Shown: piece after piece, positions 7,853-16,181 of the stretch | Layout of the letters: every line of letters begins with the position of its first letter | Numbering within the stretch: position 1 is the first letter of the stretch | NCBI RefSeq assembly: GCF_002920615.1 | Contig: NZ_PQSU01000043.1 | Location: 1-63,456 of the forward strand | Direction of reading: 5' to 3' | Origin: Streptomyces sp. Ru62 | GTDB lineage: Bacteria > Actinomycetota > Actinomycetes > Streptomycetales > Streptomycetaceae | Length of the DNA: 63,456 bases | The notes under the pieces: generated by a model | Seen by the model: the letters and a program-made list of their open reading frames with translations, nothing else | What the model was told of the DNA's origin: nothing | Database searches by the model: none | Position numbers and translations under genes: made by a program

Positions 7853-8872
7853 TCAGGGCGACGGCTCGCGGCGGGCGCGGCTCGGCTGCACCCGTTTCGG
7901 TTCGCCGGGCATCTTCGGGTACTCCGGCGGGTACGGCAGGTCTCCCAGGCCGTGGTCGTGCTCGTCCTGGCGGGCCAGTTCCAGCAGCGCGTCCAGGGAG
8001 TAGGCGTGGTCGTCCATGTCGGCGTGCACGTCACCGAGTTCGGCGAACCGGGCCGGCATGGTGGCGAGGTCGAAGTCGCGGGGCTCGGCGACACCGACCT
8101 CCTCCCAGCGCAGCGGCGCCGAGACGGGGGCGTGCGGGCGGGGGCGTACCGAATAGGCGGAGGCGATGGTGCGGTCCCTGGCCGTCTGGTTGTAGTCGAG
8201 GAAGATGCGGCTCCCACGCTCCTCCTTCCACCACTTGATGGTCACCCGGTCCGGCATCCGGCGCTCCATCTCCCGGCCGACCGCGATCGCCGCGCGGCGC
8301 ACCTGGGTGAAGGTCCAGCGCGGTTCGATGGGGACGAAGACGTGCAGGCCCCGGCCGCCGGAGGTCTTCGGCCAGCCGCGCAGCCCGCCGAACTCGTCCA
8401 GGACGGCCCGCAGTTCCTGGGCGGCGCGGGCCGCGTCGGCGTAGTCGGTGCCGGGCTGCGGGTCGAGGTCGATGCGGAGTTCGTCGGGATGGTCGACGTC
8501 GGTGGCGCGGACCGGCCAGGGGTGGAAGGTGAGGGTGCCGTACTGGGCGGCCCACACCACGGCGGCCTCCTCGGTGGGGCACATCTCGTCGGCGCTGCGC
8601 CCGCTGGGGAAGGTGATGTGGGCGGTCGGGATCCAGCCGGGCATGCCCTTGGGCGCCCGCTTCTGGTAGAACCACTCGCCGCCGACGCCGTCCGGGTAGC
8701 GCTCCAGGGTGGTGGGACGGTTGCGCAGGGCGCGCAGGATGCCGGGGCCGACGGCGGCGTAGTACCGGGCGAGGTCCAGCTTGGTGAAGCCCCGCTCCGG
8801 GAAGAACACCTTGTCCGGGCTGGACAGCCGTACGGTCCGGCCCGCCACCTCCAGTTCCACCGCATCACCCAT
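7853..8872 (-). CDS. LigD-type polymerase (AEP primase) domain protein of NHEJ
   Basis: 339 residues corresponding to the stand-alone polymerase domain of bacterial LigD, an archaeo-eukaryotic primase fold that adds (ribo)nucleotides at broken ends. Recognisable motifs: the Asp pair in RIDLDPQPG (about 135-142), KTSGGRGLHVFVP (about 166-178) and IFLDYNQ (about 232-238). The chosen ATG at 8870-8872 starts MGDAVELEVAGRTVRL, a common start for the family; the longer frame adds a Cys-rich stretch with no support. It is divergent from an ATP-dependent DNA ligase, so the two LigD activities are split over two genes. No nuclease domain is fused. Ku is not in the window. Confidence 0.85.
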   Translation of the reverse strand: MGDAVELEVAGRTVRLSSPDKVFFPERGFTKLDLARYYAAVGPGILRALRNRPTTLERYPDGVGGEWFYQKRAPKGMPGWIPTAHITFPSGRSADEMCPTEEAAVVWAAQYGTLTFHPWPVRATDVDHPDELRIDLDPQPGTDYADAARAAQELRAVLDEFGGLRGWPKTSGGRGLHVFVPIEPRWTFTQVRRAAIAVGREMERRMPDRVTIKWWKEERGSRIFLDYNQTARDRTIASAYSVRPRPHAPVSAPLRWEEVGVAEPRDFDLATMPARFAELGDVHADMDDHAYSLDALLELARQDEHDHGLGDLPYPPEYPKMPGEPKRVQPSRARREPSP

Positions 8873-8966
8873 GCGGCCACGGTAGGCGCACGCCGCACAG
8901 TGCGCATACCGGGCGCGGCCGTACATATATGAGCGGAAACGACTTCATGCGAGCAGAATCGGATTC

Positions 8967-10043
8967 ATGGATCTGCCCGTCATGCCGCCCGTGAAGCCCA
9001 TGCTCGCCAGATCGGTGGCGAAGATCCCGCCGGGGATGCACTACGAGGCCAAGTGGGACGGCTTCCGGTCGATCGTGTTCCGGGACGGGGCCGAGGTCGA
9101 GCTGGGCAGCCGTACCGGAAAGCCGCTGACCAGGTACTTCCCCGAGCTGGTCGAGGCGCTGAAGGAGCGGCTGCCCGAGCGGTGCGTGCTGGACGGGGAG
9201 ATCGTCATCGCCCGGGGCGGCCGGCTGGACTTCGACGCGCTGACCGAGCGGATCCACCCGGCGGCCTCCCGGGTGCGGATGCTGGCGGAGAAGACCCCGG
9301 CCTCCTTCGTCGCCTTCGACCTGCTCGCCCTGGACGACCACGCCCTGCTCGACGTGCCGCTCACCGACCGCCGCGCCCTGCTGGACCGGGCCCTCGCCGA
9401 GGCGACCCCGCCGGTGCACGTGGCGCCGTCGACGACCGACATCGAGGTGGCCCGGCAGTGGTTCGAGCAGTTCGAGGGCGCCGGTCTCGACGGGGTCGTC
9501 GCCAAGCCGCTCACCCTGCGCTACCTCCAGGACGAGCGGGCCATGTTCAAGGTCAAGCACGAGCGCACGGCGGACGTCGTCGTCGCCGGGTACCGCTTCC
9601 ACAAGAGCGGCCCGGTGGTGGGCTCGCTGCTGCTGGGGCTGTACGACGAACAGGGGCGGCTCCAGCACGTGGGCGTGTCGGCCGCGTTCGCCATGAAGAA
9701 GCGCGCCGAGCTGGTCGAGGAGCTGGAGCCGTTGCGCATGGACGACGTCTCCGGGCACCCGTGGGCCGCCTGGACGGACGAGTCGGCGCACGAGACGGCC
9801 CGGCTTCCGGGCGCGCCGAGCCGCTGGTCGGGCAAGAAGGACCTGTCCTGGGTGCCGCTGCGGCCGGAGCGGGTGGCCGAGGTGGCGTACGACCACATGG
9901 AGAACGGCCAGCGGTTCCGGCACACGGCCCGCTTCCGCCGCTGGCGCCCGGACCGTACACCGGAGAGCTGCACGTACGCCCAGCTGGAGGAGCCGGTCCG
10001 CTACGACCTCGCGGAGATCCTGGGCGAGAAGGAGGGCGGCTGA
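8967..10043 (+). CDS. ATP-dependent DNA ligase (LigD ligase-domain / LigC type)
   Basis: 358 residues with the nucleotidyl-transferase core and OB fold of small ATP-dependent ligases. The adenylated lysine is Lys29 in EAKWDGFR; further motifs are the acidic LDGEIV (motif III region FVAFDLLAL) and GLDGVVAKP (motif IV), and FKVKHERTADVVVAG (motif V). It seals nicks in double-strand break repair and pairs functionally with the divergent polymerase-domain gene 94 bp away. No strong ribosome-binding site precedes ATG 8967, so a nearly leaderless mRNA is possible. Followed by a perfect terminator hairpin. Confidence 0.87.
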   Translation: MDLPVMPPVKPMLARSVAKIPPGMHYEAKWDGFRSIVFRDGAEVELGSRTGKPLTRYFPELVEALKERLPERCVLDGEIVIARGGRLDFDALTERIHPAASRVRMLAEKTPASFVAFDLLALDDHALLDVPLTDRRALLDRALAEATPPVHVAPSTTDIEVARQWFEQFEGAGLDGVVAKPLTLRYLQDERAMFKVKHERTADVVVAGYRFHKSGPVVGSLLLGLYDEQGRLQHVGVSAAFAMKKRAELVEELEPLRMDDVSGHPWAAWTDESAHETARLPGAPSRWSGKKDLSWVPLRPERVAEVAYDHMENGQRFRHTARFRRWRPDRTPESCTYAQLEEPVRYDLAEILGEKEGG

Positions 10044-10054
10044 GCGGGGCGGAG

Positions 10055-10081
10055 CCCGGGCGCCGGCACCCGGCGCCCGGG
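10055..10081. terminator. Terminator between ligase and alcohol dehydrogenase genes
   Basis: Perfect 12-bp stem CCCGGGCGCCGG / CCGGCGCCCGGG with a CAC loop, 11 bases after the ligase stop. It could serve both convergent genes. Confidence 0.75.
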
Positions 10082-10106
10082 GGGCCACAGGCGCGAAGCA
10101 GCGGCC

Positions 10107-10151
10107 ACGGCCACGGTTGCGGACACGACTACGGCCACGGTTGCGGACACG
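10107..10151. repeat. Perfect 21-bp direct repeat
   Basis: ACGGCCACGGTTGCGGACAC plus G occurs at 10107-10127 and 10131-10151, a 24-bp period, with a degenerate third piece (GCGGCCACGG) just before. It lies between two convergent genes, 13 bp from the alcohol dehydrogenase stop. No function is evident. Confidence 0.7.
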
Positions 10152-10164
10152 GTGACAGCTACTG

Positions 10165-11355
10165 CTACGGCTGCATGAGTATCTTCACCGCGCCGTCCTG
10201 CTTGCGCTGGAACATCTCGTACGCGTGCGGCGCCTCCGTCAACGGCAGCCGGTGCGTGGCGAAGTCCTGGACGCCGAGCGGGTCCTCGTCCGTCAGGTAC
10301 GGCAGGATCTTGTCCGTCCAGCGGCGGACGTTGGCCTGGCCCATGCGGAGCTGGATCTGCTTGTCGAAGAGGGTCAGCATCGGCATCGGGTCGGCCATGC
10401 CACCGTAGACACCGCTGAGCGAGATCGTGCCGCCCCGGCGGACCAGGTCGATCGCCATGTAGAGGGCGCCCAGCCGGTCGATGCTGAACCGTTCGGCGAG
10501 CGGAGCGCTGAGCTTGCGGGGCATGAGCGCGGTGGCCTGCTGGGCGAGCTTGGCGGCGGCACTGCCGTGGGCCTCGGTGCCGACGGCGTCGATCACGGCG
10601 TCCGGGCCCCGGCCGCCGGTCTCCTCCTGGATCGCGTGGACCAGCGACTTCTCGTTGTCGAAGGCCCGGAGGTCGTACGTCTCCACCCCGCGCCGCCGCG
10701 CCCGGGCGAGCCGCTCGGGCACCAGATCCACCCCGAAGACCCGCTCCGCGCCCCGGGCCCTGGCGATCCGGCAGGCCATGTCGCCGATCGGGCCGAGGCC
10801 GAGGACCGCGAGGGTGCCGCCGGGCGGGACGGCCGCGTACTCGACGGCCTGCCAGGCGGTCGGCAGCACGTCGGAGAGGTAGACGAACCGGTCGTCCGGC
10901 GGGCCCTCGGGCACCTTGATCGGGCCGAACTGTGCCTGCGGGACGCGCAGGTACTCGGCTTGGCCGCCGGGGACGGAGCCGTACAGGCGGCTGTAGCCGA
11001 AGATGGCGGCGCCCATGCCCTCGCCGGTGACCTGGGTGGTCTCGCACTGGGTGGGCAGCCCGGTGTCGCACATGAAGCAGTGCCCGCACGCGATCTGGAA
11101 CGGCACCACCACCCGGTCACCGGGCCGAAGGCCGGGCACCTCGGAACCGACCTCCTCCACGATGCCCATGGGTTCATGGCCGAGGACGTCGCCCGGGCTC
11201 ATGAACGGGGTGAGCACTTCGTACAGGTGCAGGTCGGAGCCGCACAGTCCGGTGGAGGTGACGCGGATGACGGCGTCCGTGGGCTCCTCGATCCTCGGGT
11301 CGGGCACGTCCTCGACCCGGACGTCCCGCTTGCCCTGCCAGGTGACTGCCTTCAT
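10165..11355 (-). CDS. Zinc-dependent medium-chain alcohol/formaldehyde dehydrogenase
   Basis: 396 residues of the zinc MDR superfamily, in the branch often annotated as glutathione-independent formaldehyde dehydrogenase or threonine-dehydrogenase-like. Catalytic zinc ligands are in GLCGSDLHLY and LGHEPMG; the structural zinc Cys cluster reads CGHCFMCDTGLPTQC; the Rossmann motif is VLGLGPIGDMA. ATG 11353-11355 has GGGAG nine bases upstream. The extended frame reaching 12291 would run through the pcaV region and is not used. Isolated gene; substrate unknown. Confidence 0.85.
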   Translation of the reverse strand: MKAVTWQGKRDVRVEDVPDPRIEEPTDAVIRVTSTGLCGSDLHLYEVLTPFMSPGDVLGHEPMGIVEEVGSEVPGLRPGDRVVVPFQIACGHCFMCDTGLPTQCETTQVTGEGMGAAIFGYSRLYGSVPGGQAEYLRVPQAQFGPIKVPEGPPDDRFVYLSDVLPTAWQAVEYAAVPPGGTLAVLGLGPIGDMACRIARARGAERVFGVDLVPERLARARRRGVETYDLRAFDNEKSLVHAIQEETGGRGPDAVIDAVGTEAHGSAAAKLAQQATALMPRKLSAPLAERFSIDRLGALYMAIDLVRRGGTISLSGVYGGMADPMPMLTLFDKQIQLRMGQANVRRWTDKILPYLTDEDPLGVQDFATHRLPLTEAPHAYEMFQRKQDGAVKILMQP

Positions 11356-11585
11356 GGGGTCGTGCTCCCTTGGTCGCGTACGGCTGCTGTCGCGTACAGC
11401 CGCGTGCCGTGTGTGCGGTGGCCCCCGGGTACCCCCCGCCCGCCGCCGGGAACCCGAAGCGACCGGGTACGGCCGGTGATGACCGGATGAGCCCACGTAC
11501 CGGCGCCCTGAGCCGGCCGGTGCCTCATGGGCCGGTACCGGTACCGCGGGGGCAGCCGGTGCCTCGAAGGCCGGCGCCGGCGTCC

Positions 11586-12050
11586 TCAGCTCCGTGCGGC
11601 CGGCGGCTCGGCCGGATTGCGCAGTTCCTCCGCCGCGTCCGCGACCCGGCCGATCAGGTCGAAGAACACGGTCTGTTCCTCGGCGGACAGCGGGGCGAGG
11701 AAGACCTGGTTCATCCGGGCGGTCCGCACGGTGAGTCTGCGGTGGGTGCGCAGGCCGTCGTCGGTGAGGCGGAGCAGGAAGCGCCGGCCGTCCTGGGGGT
11801 CGCGCACCTTGTGCAGCAGCCCCCGGCGGTCGAGCCGGCTGATGACCTCGGCGATGGTGGAGCGGTCGAGGCCCACCCGTTCCCCCACGGTCCGCTGGTC
11901 GAGCCCGGGCTCGGCGACGAGGGCGTTCATGACCGCGAACTGCGGCGAGGTGATCTCCTCCGAGACCATGGTGTTCCACAGCAGGTAGTGCGCCTGCTGG
12001 AGCCGCCGGGCCAGGTGCCCGGGATGGGTGGCGAGGTCCACCGCGGCCAT
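11586..12050 (-). CDS. pcaV: MarR-family repressor of protocatechuate catabolism (PcaV-like)
   Basis: 154 residues with a MarR winged helix (VGERVGLDRSTIAEVISRLD, then the wing DPQDGRRFLLRLT). In S. coelicolor PcaV represses the pca operon and is released by protocatechuate; the sequence resembles my memory of that protein closely, and it is divergent from pcaH here just as expected for an autoregulated pathway repressor. ATG 12048-12050 gives the start MAAVDL; an upstream GTG/ATG extension is less likely. The proposed operator is the palindrome at 12190-12209. Confidence 0.85.
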   Translation of the reverse strand: MAAVDLATHPGHLARRLQQAHYLLWNTMVSEEITSPQFAVMNALVAEPGLDQRTVGERVGLDRSTIAEVISRLDRRGLLHKVRDPQDGRRFLLRLTDDGLRTHRRLTVRTARMNQVFLAPLSAEEQTVFFDLIGRVADAAEELRNPAEPPAARS

Positions 12051-12142
12051 GTGCGCTCCCCTGGTCGGTTCGTTGGTGCACTGAACGATATCCGGCACCA
12101 GGCACCCCTGTCTCCTTCCGGGGGCCTCGCGGAGGCCAGCTC

Positions 12143-12209
12143 TTGACGGTCACCGCCTCCAGTGGCAGCGTGAGCAACACCTCGCCGAAATAGTCAGTGC
12201 CCTGACTAT
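12143..12209 (+). promoter_or_regulatory. pcaH promoter and candidate PcaV operator
   Basis: TTGACG at 12143-12148 and CAGCGT at 12166-12171 with a 17-bp spacer make a plausible promoter. Just after the expected start (about 12178) lies ATAGTCAG-TGCC-CTGACTAT (12190-12209), a perfect 8+8 palindrome of MarR size that would block transcription. A partial look-alike, GTGCACTGAACGATAT (about 12075-12090), sits near the pcaV start and might mediate autoregulation. Confidence 0.6.
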
Positions 12210-12268
12210 CCGCCCCGATGAACCGGAGAGACTCCCTCCTCGAACGCCAAGGAAGCGTCAGGTACCCC

Positions 12269-13042
12269 ATGCCTCTCACCCAAGCCGACATCGACCAGGA
12301 GATCGCGGCAGCGCACGCCGCCTACGACAAGCGCGTCGCCGACGGCGCCCCCGTCGAACACCACCCGCGCCGCGACTACGCGCCGTACCGTTCCTCCGTG
12401 CTGCGCCACCCGAAGCAGCCCCTGGTGGCGATCGACACCAGCCAGGACCCGGAACTGGTGGAACTGCGCTCCCCCGCCTTCGGGGAGCGCGACCTCGCCG
12501 AGGTCGACAACGACCTCACCCGGCAGCACACCGGAGAGCCCATCGGCGAGCGGATCACCGTCTCCGGGCGGCTGCTGGACCGGCACGGACGCCCGGTCCG
12601 CGGCCAGCTGATCGAGATCTGGCAGGCCAACTCGGCCGGCCGCTACGCCCACCGGCGCGAGCAGCACGACGCCCCGCTGGACCCGAACTTCACCGGCGTC
12701 GGCCGCACCCTCACCGACGCCGAGGGCCGCTACCACTTCACCACCATCCAGCCGGGCCCCTACCCGTGGCGCAACCACGTGGGCGCCTGGCGCCCGGCGC
12801 ACATCCACTTCTCGGTGTTCGGCACGGCGTTCACCCAGCGGCTGGTGACGCAGATGTACTTCCCGAACGACCCGCTCTTCCCGTACGACCCGATCCTTCA
12901 GTCCGTGACCGACGACGCGGCCCGGCAGCGGCTTGTCGCCACCTACGACCACGGCCTGTCGGTGCCGGAGTTCTCCCTCGGCTACCACTGGGACATCGTG
13001 CTGGACGGCCCGGCCGCCACCTGGACGGAAGAAGGACGCTGA
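12269..13042 (+). CDS. pcaH: Protocatechuate 3,4-dioxygenase beta subunit
   Basis: 257 residues. PcaH carries the Fe(III) site of the intradiol dioxygenase that cleaves protocatechuate to 3-carboxy-cis,cis-muconate. The intradiol core is intact: GQLIEIWQANSAGRY, then the Tyr/His ligands in PGPYPWRN and RPAHIHFSVFG, and QMYFPNDPL. Start ATG 12269 is placed after a GTCAGG ribosome-binding region and gives MPLTQADID; an in-frame ATG at 12218 is possible but longer than the family. First gene of pcaHGBL; the stop is followed after five bases by pcaG. Transcription presumably derepressed by protocatechuate through PcaV. Confidence 0.92.
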   Translation: MPLTQADIDQEIAAAHAAYDKRVADGAPVEHHPRRDYAPYRSSVLRHPKQPLVAIDTSQDPELVELRSPAFGERDLAEVDNDLTRQHTGEPIGERITVSGRLLDRHGRPVRGQLIEIWQANSAGRYAHRREQHDAPLDPNFTGVGRTLTDAEGRYHFTTIQPGPYPWRNHVGAWRPAHIHFSVFGTAFTQRLVTQMYFPNDPLFPYDPILQSVTDDAARQRLVATYDHGLSVPEFSLGYHWDIVLDGPAATWTEEGR

Positions 13043-13047
13043 CCGCC

Positions 13048-13650
13048 ATGACGATCACCGACCCGAGCGGCCCGCACCAGGTGCTGCCCACCCCGTCCCA
13101 CACCGTCGGCCCGTTCTACGGCTACGCGCTGCCGTTCCGCGGCGGCGAGGAGATCGCGCCGCTCGGCCACCCGGACACGGTCACCGTGCACGGGTACGTC
13201 CTCGACGGCGACGGAGAGCCGCTGCCCGACGCGCTGATCGAGCTGTGGGGTCCGCGTCCCGACGGCACCGTCCCCCACGTGGACGGCTCCCAGCGGCGCG
13301 ACCCGGCCACCGGCGGTCACCTGGGCCGCAACGGCGTGGAGTTCACCGGCTGGGGCCGCGTCCAGACCGACGCCGACGGCCACTGGTACGCCCGTACGCT
13401 CCGGCCCGGCGCACGCGGGCGGAACGCGCCGTACCTCAGCGTCTGCGTCTTCGCGCGGGGCCTGCTCGTGCACCTGTTCACCCGGATCTACCTGCCGGGC
13501 GACGAGGCCGCGCTGGCCGCCGACCCGCTGCTGACCCGGGTGGGTGACCGGCGCGACACGCTGATCGCGCGCGAGGAGGCGGACGGCGCCTACCGTTTCG
13601 ACATCCGCCTTCAGGGCGAAGGCGAGACGGTCTTCCTGGAGTTCGAGTGA
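13048..13650 (+). CDS. pcaG: Protocatechuate 3,4-dioxygenase alpha subunit
   Basis: 200 residues, the non-iron partner of PcaH, with which it forms the (alpha-beta-Fe) multimer. The N-terminal TPSHTVGPFYGYALPF and the intradiol-fold GYVLDGDGEPLPDALIELW are diagnostic. The iron-ligand Tyr/His pattern of the beta subunit is absent, as expected for alpha. Starts five bases after pcaH and ends overlapping the pcaB start (GTGA), so the two are translationally coupled. Confidence 0.92.
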   Translation: MTITDPSGPHQVLPTPSHTVGPFYGYALPFRGGEEIAPLGHPDTVTVHGYVLDGDGEPLPDALIELWGPRPDGTVPHVDGSQRRDPATGGHLGRNGVEFTGWGRVQTDADGHWYARTLRPGARGRNAPYLSVCVFARGLLVHLFTRIYLPGDEAALAADPLLTRVGDRRDTLIAREEADGAYRFDIRLQGEGETVFLEFE

Positions 13651-14987
13651 CATCCGCTTCCCCTCCCTGCGCCGACACCGGTCTGCTCGCCCCGGAGTGG
13701 GCGCGATCGGGCGCCGCGTCCGAGACGGGCGACCACGCGTATCTGCGGGCCCTGCTCGACGCGGAGGCCGCGCTGACGCGGGCGCAGGCCGCGCTGGGCC
13801 TCGCCCCGGCCGGGGCCGCGGCGGCGGTGACCGAGGCGGCCGTCCCGGACCGGTTCGGCATCCGCTCCCTGGCGGCGCGGACCGCGGACGGCGGCAACCC
13901 GGTCATCCCGCTGGTCGCCGACCTGACCGCGGCGGTCGGCGAGGAGTACGGCCCCTACGTCCACCGGGGCGCCACCAGCCAGGACATCATGGACACGGCG
14001 ACGATGCTGGTCGCCGCGCGCACCCTGGCCCCGGTCCTGGCCGACCTGGGCCGCACCGAACGGGCGCTGGCCCGCCTCGCCGCCGCACACCGGGACACGG
14101 TGCTGCCGGGGCGGACGCTCACCCAGCACGCCGTGCCGACGACGTTCGGGCTGAAGGCGGCCGGCTGGCGCTCGCTGGTCCTGGACGCGCGCGACCGCGT
14201 CACCCGGGTCCGGGACGCGCTGCCCGCCCAGCTCGGCGGCGCCGCCGGGACCCTGGCGGCCTTCCGGGCGTACGGCACCGAGGACGCGACCGCTCTGACG
14301 CGGGCGTACGCCAGAGAAGTCGGCCTCGCCGCCCCGGCGTTGCCCTGGCACACCCTGCGCACCCCGGTGGCGGACCTGGCGGGGTGCCTGGCCTTCACGG
14401 CGGGGGCGCTGGGCAAGCTGGCCGTGGACGTACTGACGCTGTCGCGCACCGAGATCGGCGAGGTGAGCGAGGGCAGCGGCGGCGGCTCGTCGGCCATGCC
14501 GCACAAGGCGAACCCGGTGCGAGCCACGCTCCTGGCGGCCGCCGCCCGGCGCGCCCCGCAGCTCGCGGCCTCGCTGTACGGCTGCCTCGCCGCCGAGGAC
14601 GAGCGGCCGGCCGGCGCCTGGCACGCCGAGTGGGAGCCGCTGCGCGACCTGCTCCGGCTGGTGGGCGGCGCGGCCTCCCACGCGGCGGAGCTGGCCGAGG
14701 GGCTGCGTGTGCACCCGGCTGCGATGCGCCGGAACCTCGGCATCACCCGGGGCCTGATCGTCTCCGAGCGGCTGTCGGCCGCCCTCTCGCCCGTCCTCGG
14801 CCGGGCACGCGCCAAGGAACTGCTGACCGAACTGGCCCGCCGCGCCCACGCCGAGGACCGTCCGCTGTCCGAACTGCTGCCGGAGACCGCCGAGTTGAAG
14901 GACGTCGATCTCGACGAGCTGCTCGACCCCGCCCACTACACCGGCTTCGCCGGTCCCCTCACCGACCGCGCCCTGGAGCGACCTTGA
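13647..14987 (+). CDS. pcaB: 3-carboxy-cis,cis-muconate cycloisomerase
   Basis: 446 residues of the fumarase/aspartase (class II cycloisomerase) superfamily; converts carboxymuconate to 4-carboxymuconolactone. The superfamily signature GGGSSAMPHKANPVR is at about residues 284-298 and HRGATSQDIMDTA (about 107-119) matches the substrate loop. GTG 13647 overlaps the pcaG stop by four bases. The end overlaps the TTG start of pcaL (TTGA), continuing the coupled operon. Confidence 0.92.
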   Translation: MTSASPPCADTGLLAPEWARSGAASETGDHAYLRALLDAEAALTRAQAALGLAPAGAAAAVTEAAVPDRFGIRSLAARTADGGNPVIPLVADLTAAVGEEYGPYVHRGATSQDIMDTATMLVAARTLAPVLADLGRTERALARLAAAHRDTVLPGRTLTQHAVPTTFGLKAAGWRSLVLDARDRVTRVRDALPAQLGGAAGTLAAFRAYGTEDATALTRAYAREVGLAAPALPWHTLRTPVADLAGCLAFTAGALGKLAVDVLTLSRTEIGEVSEGSGGGSSAMPHKANPVRATLLAAAARRAPQLAASLYGCLAAEDERPAGAWHAEWEPLRDLLRLVGGAASHAAELAEGLRVHPAAMRRNLGITRGLIVSERLSAALSPVLGRARAKELLTELARRAHAEDRPLSELLPETAELKDVDLDELLDPAHYTGFAGPLTDRALERP

Positions 14988-16105
14988 CCGTGAAACTCCT
15001 CAACCACCAGGAAGAAGGCCCGGCTTCCGCTCCCCCGCTGCTGCTCGGTCCCTCGCTCGGCACCTCCCTGGCCCTGTGGGACCGGGTCGCGCCCGAACTG
15101 TCCGCCGCCCACCGGGTCGTCCGCTGGGACCTGCCCGGGCACGGGGGTTCGGCGGCGGACCTGATCGGGGCGGGCGCGACCGTCGGCGACCTGGCCGCGC
15201 TGGTGCTGGAGCTGGCCGACACCCTCGGCATCGACCGGTTCGCGTACGCGGGCGTGTCGCTGGGCGGCGCCGTCGGCCTGTATCTGGCCGTCCACCGTCC
15301 CGAGCGGCTGTCCTCGCTGGCGGTGTTGTGCTCCTCCGCCCACTTCGGCGGGGAGACCCCCTGGCGGGAGCGGGCGGAGCGGGTGCGCCGCGAGGGCCTG
15401 GACGGGCTGGCGGACAGCGCCGAGGCGCGCTGGTTCACGCCCGGGTTCAGCGTGCCGGGGCTGGTCCGCGACCACCGGGAGGCCGACCCGGAGGCGTACG
15501 CCGCCTGCTGCGACGCGCTCGCCGCGTTCGACCTGCGCGACCGGCTCGGCGACATCACCCTACCGACGCTGCTGGTGGCGGGCCGGCAGGATCCCGCGAC
15601 CCCGCCCGCCCATCTGCGGGAGATCGCCGACGCGGTGCCGGCGGCGACGCTGGTGGAGCTGCCCGGCGCCTCCCATCTGGCGCCGGCGCAGTGCCCGGGG
15701 GCCGTGCTGACCGCGCTGCGCACCCACCTCGACGGGCCGCCGGCGAGCGGTACGGCGGTGCGCCGGGAGGTGCTGGGCGATGCCCATGTGGACCGCGCGC
15801 AGGCCCGGCAGACCCCGTTCACGGCCCGCTTCCAGGACTTCATCTCCCGCTACGCCTGGGGGGAGATCTGGACCGACCCGACGCTGTCCCGACGCGAGCG
15901 CAGCATGATCACGCTGACCGCGCTGGTCGCCCACGGTCACCACGACGAGCTGGCGATGCATGTCCGGGCGGCGCGGCGCAACGGGCTGACGCCGGAGGAG
16001 ATCGGCGCGGTGCTGTTGCAGACCGCCGTGTACTGCGGGGTGCCGGCCGCCAACTCGGCGTTCGCGACCGCCCAGCGGGTCCTCGCCGAGGAGGAGACGG
16101 GCTGA
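14984..16105 (+). CDS. pcaL: Fused 3-oxoadipate enol-lactonase / 4-carboxymuconolactone decarboxylase
   Basis: 373 residues, a PcaD-PcaC fusion known as PcaL in actinomycetes. Residues 1-250 are an alpha/beta hydrolase with nucleophile elbow GVSLGG and a C-terminal His in LPGASHLAP; residues about 256-373 are a carboxymuconolactone decarboxylase domain (HHDELAMHVRAARRNGLTPEEI). Together they turn carboxymuconolactone into 3-oxoadipate. TTG 14984 is preferred over GTG 14990 because GGAG lies five bases before it and it overlaps the pcaB stop. The operon ends here: the pcaI, pcaJ and pcaF genes for 3-oxoadipate activation and thiolysis are not present. Confidence 0.92.
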   Translation: MTVKLLNHQEEGPASAPPLLLGPSLGTSLALWDRVAPELSAAHRVVRWDLPGHGGSAADLIGAGATVGDLAALVLELADTLGIDRFAYAGVSLGGAVGLYLAVHRPERLSSLAVLCSSAHFGGETPWRERAERVRREGLDGLADSAEARWFTPGFSVPGLVRDHREADPEAYAACCDALAAFDLRDRLGDITLPTLLVAGRQDPATPPAHLREIADAVPAATLVELPGASHLAPAQCPGAVLTALRTHLDGPPASGTAVRREVLGDAHVDRAQARQTPFTARFQDFISRYAWGEIWTDPTLSRRERSMITLTALVAHGHHDELAMHVRAARRNGLTPEEIGAVLLQTAVYCGVPAANSAFATAQRVLAEEETG

Positions 16106-16181
16106 GGGCGAGGGTGACCCTGCCGGTCGTACTCCCGGCAGCGACTCGTTCCCGGCGCTCGGGCGTGCCTAGGCTGGCGGC

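Noticed and set aside
8927..8966. ECF sigma-factor promoter before the ligase (GGAAAC...)
   Set aside because: The spacing and -10 do not fit any ECF consensus I can state; left unannotated.
10165..12291. Possible fusion of a long N-terminal region to the alcohol dehydrogenase
   Set aside because: The upstream part overlaps pcaV on the same strand in another frame and has no start signal; ATG 11355 with GGGAG is adequate.
14984..16105. PcaL fusion as a misassembly of two genes
   Set aside because: Fused pcaD-pcaC is normal in actinomycetes.
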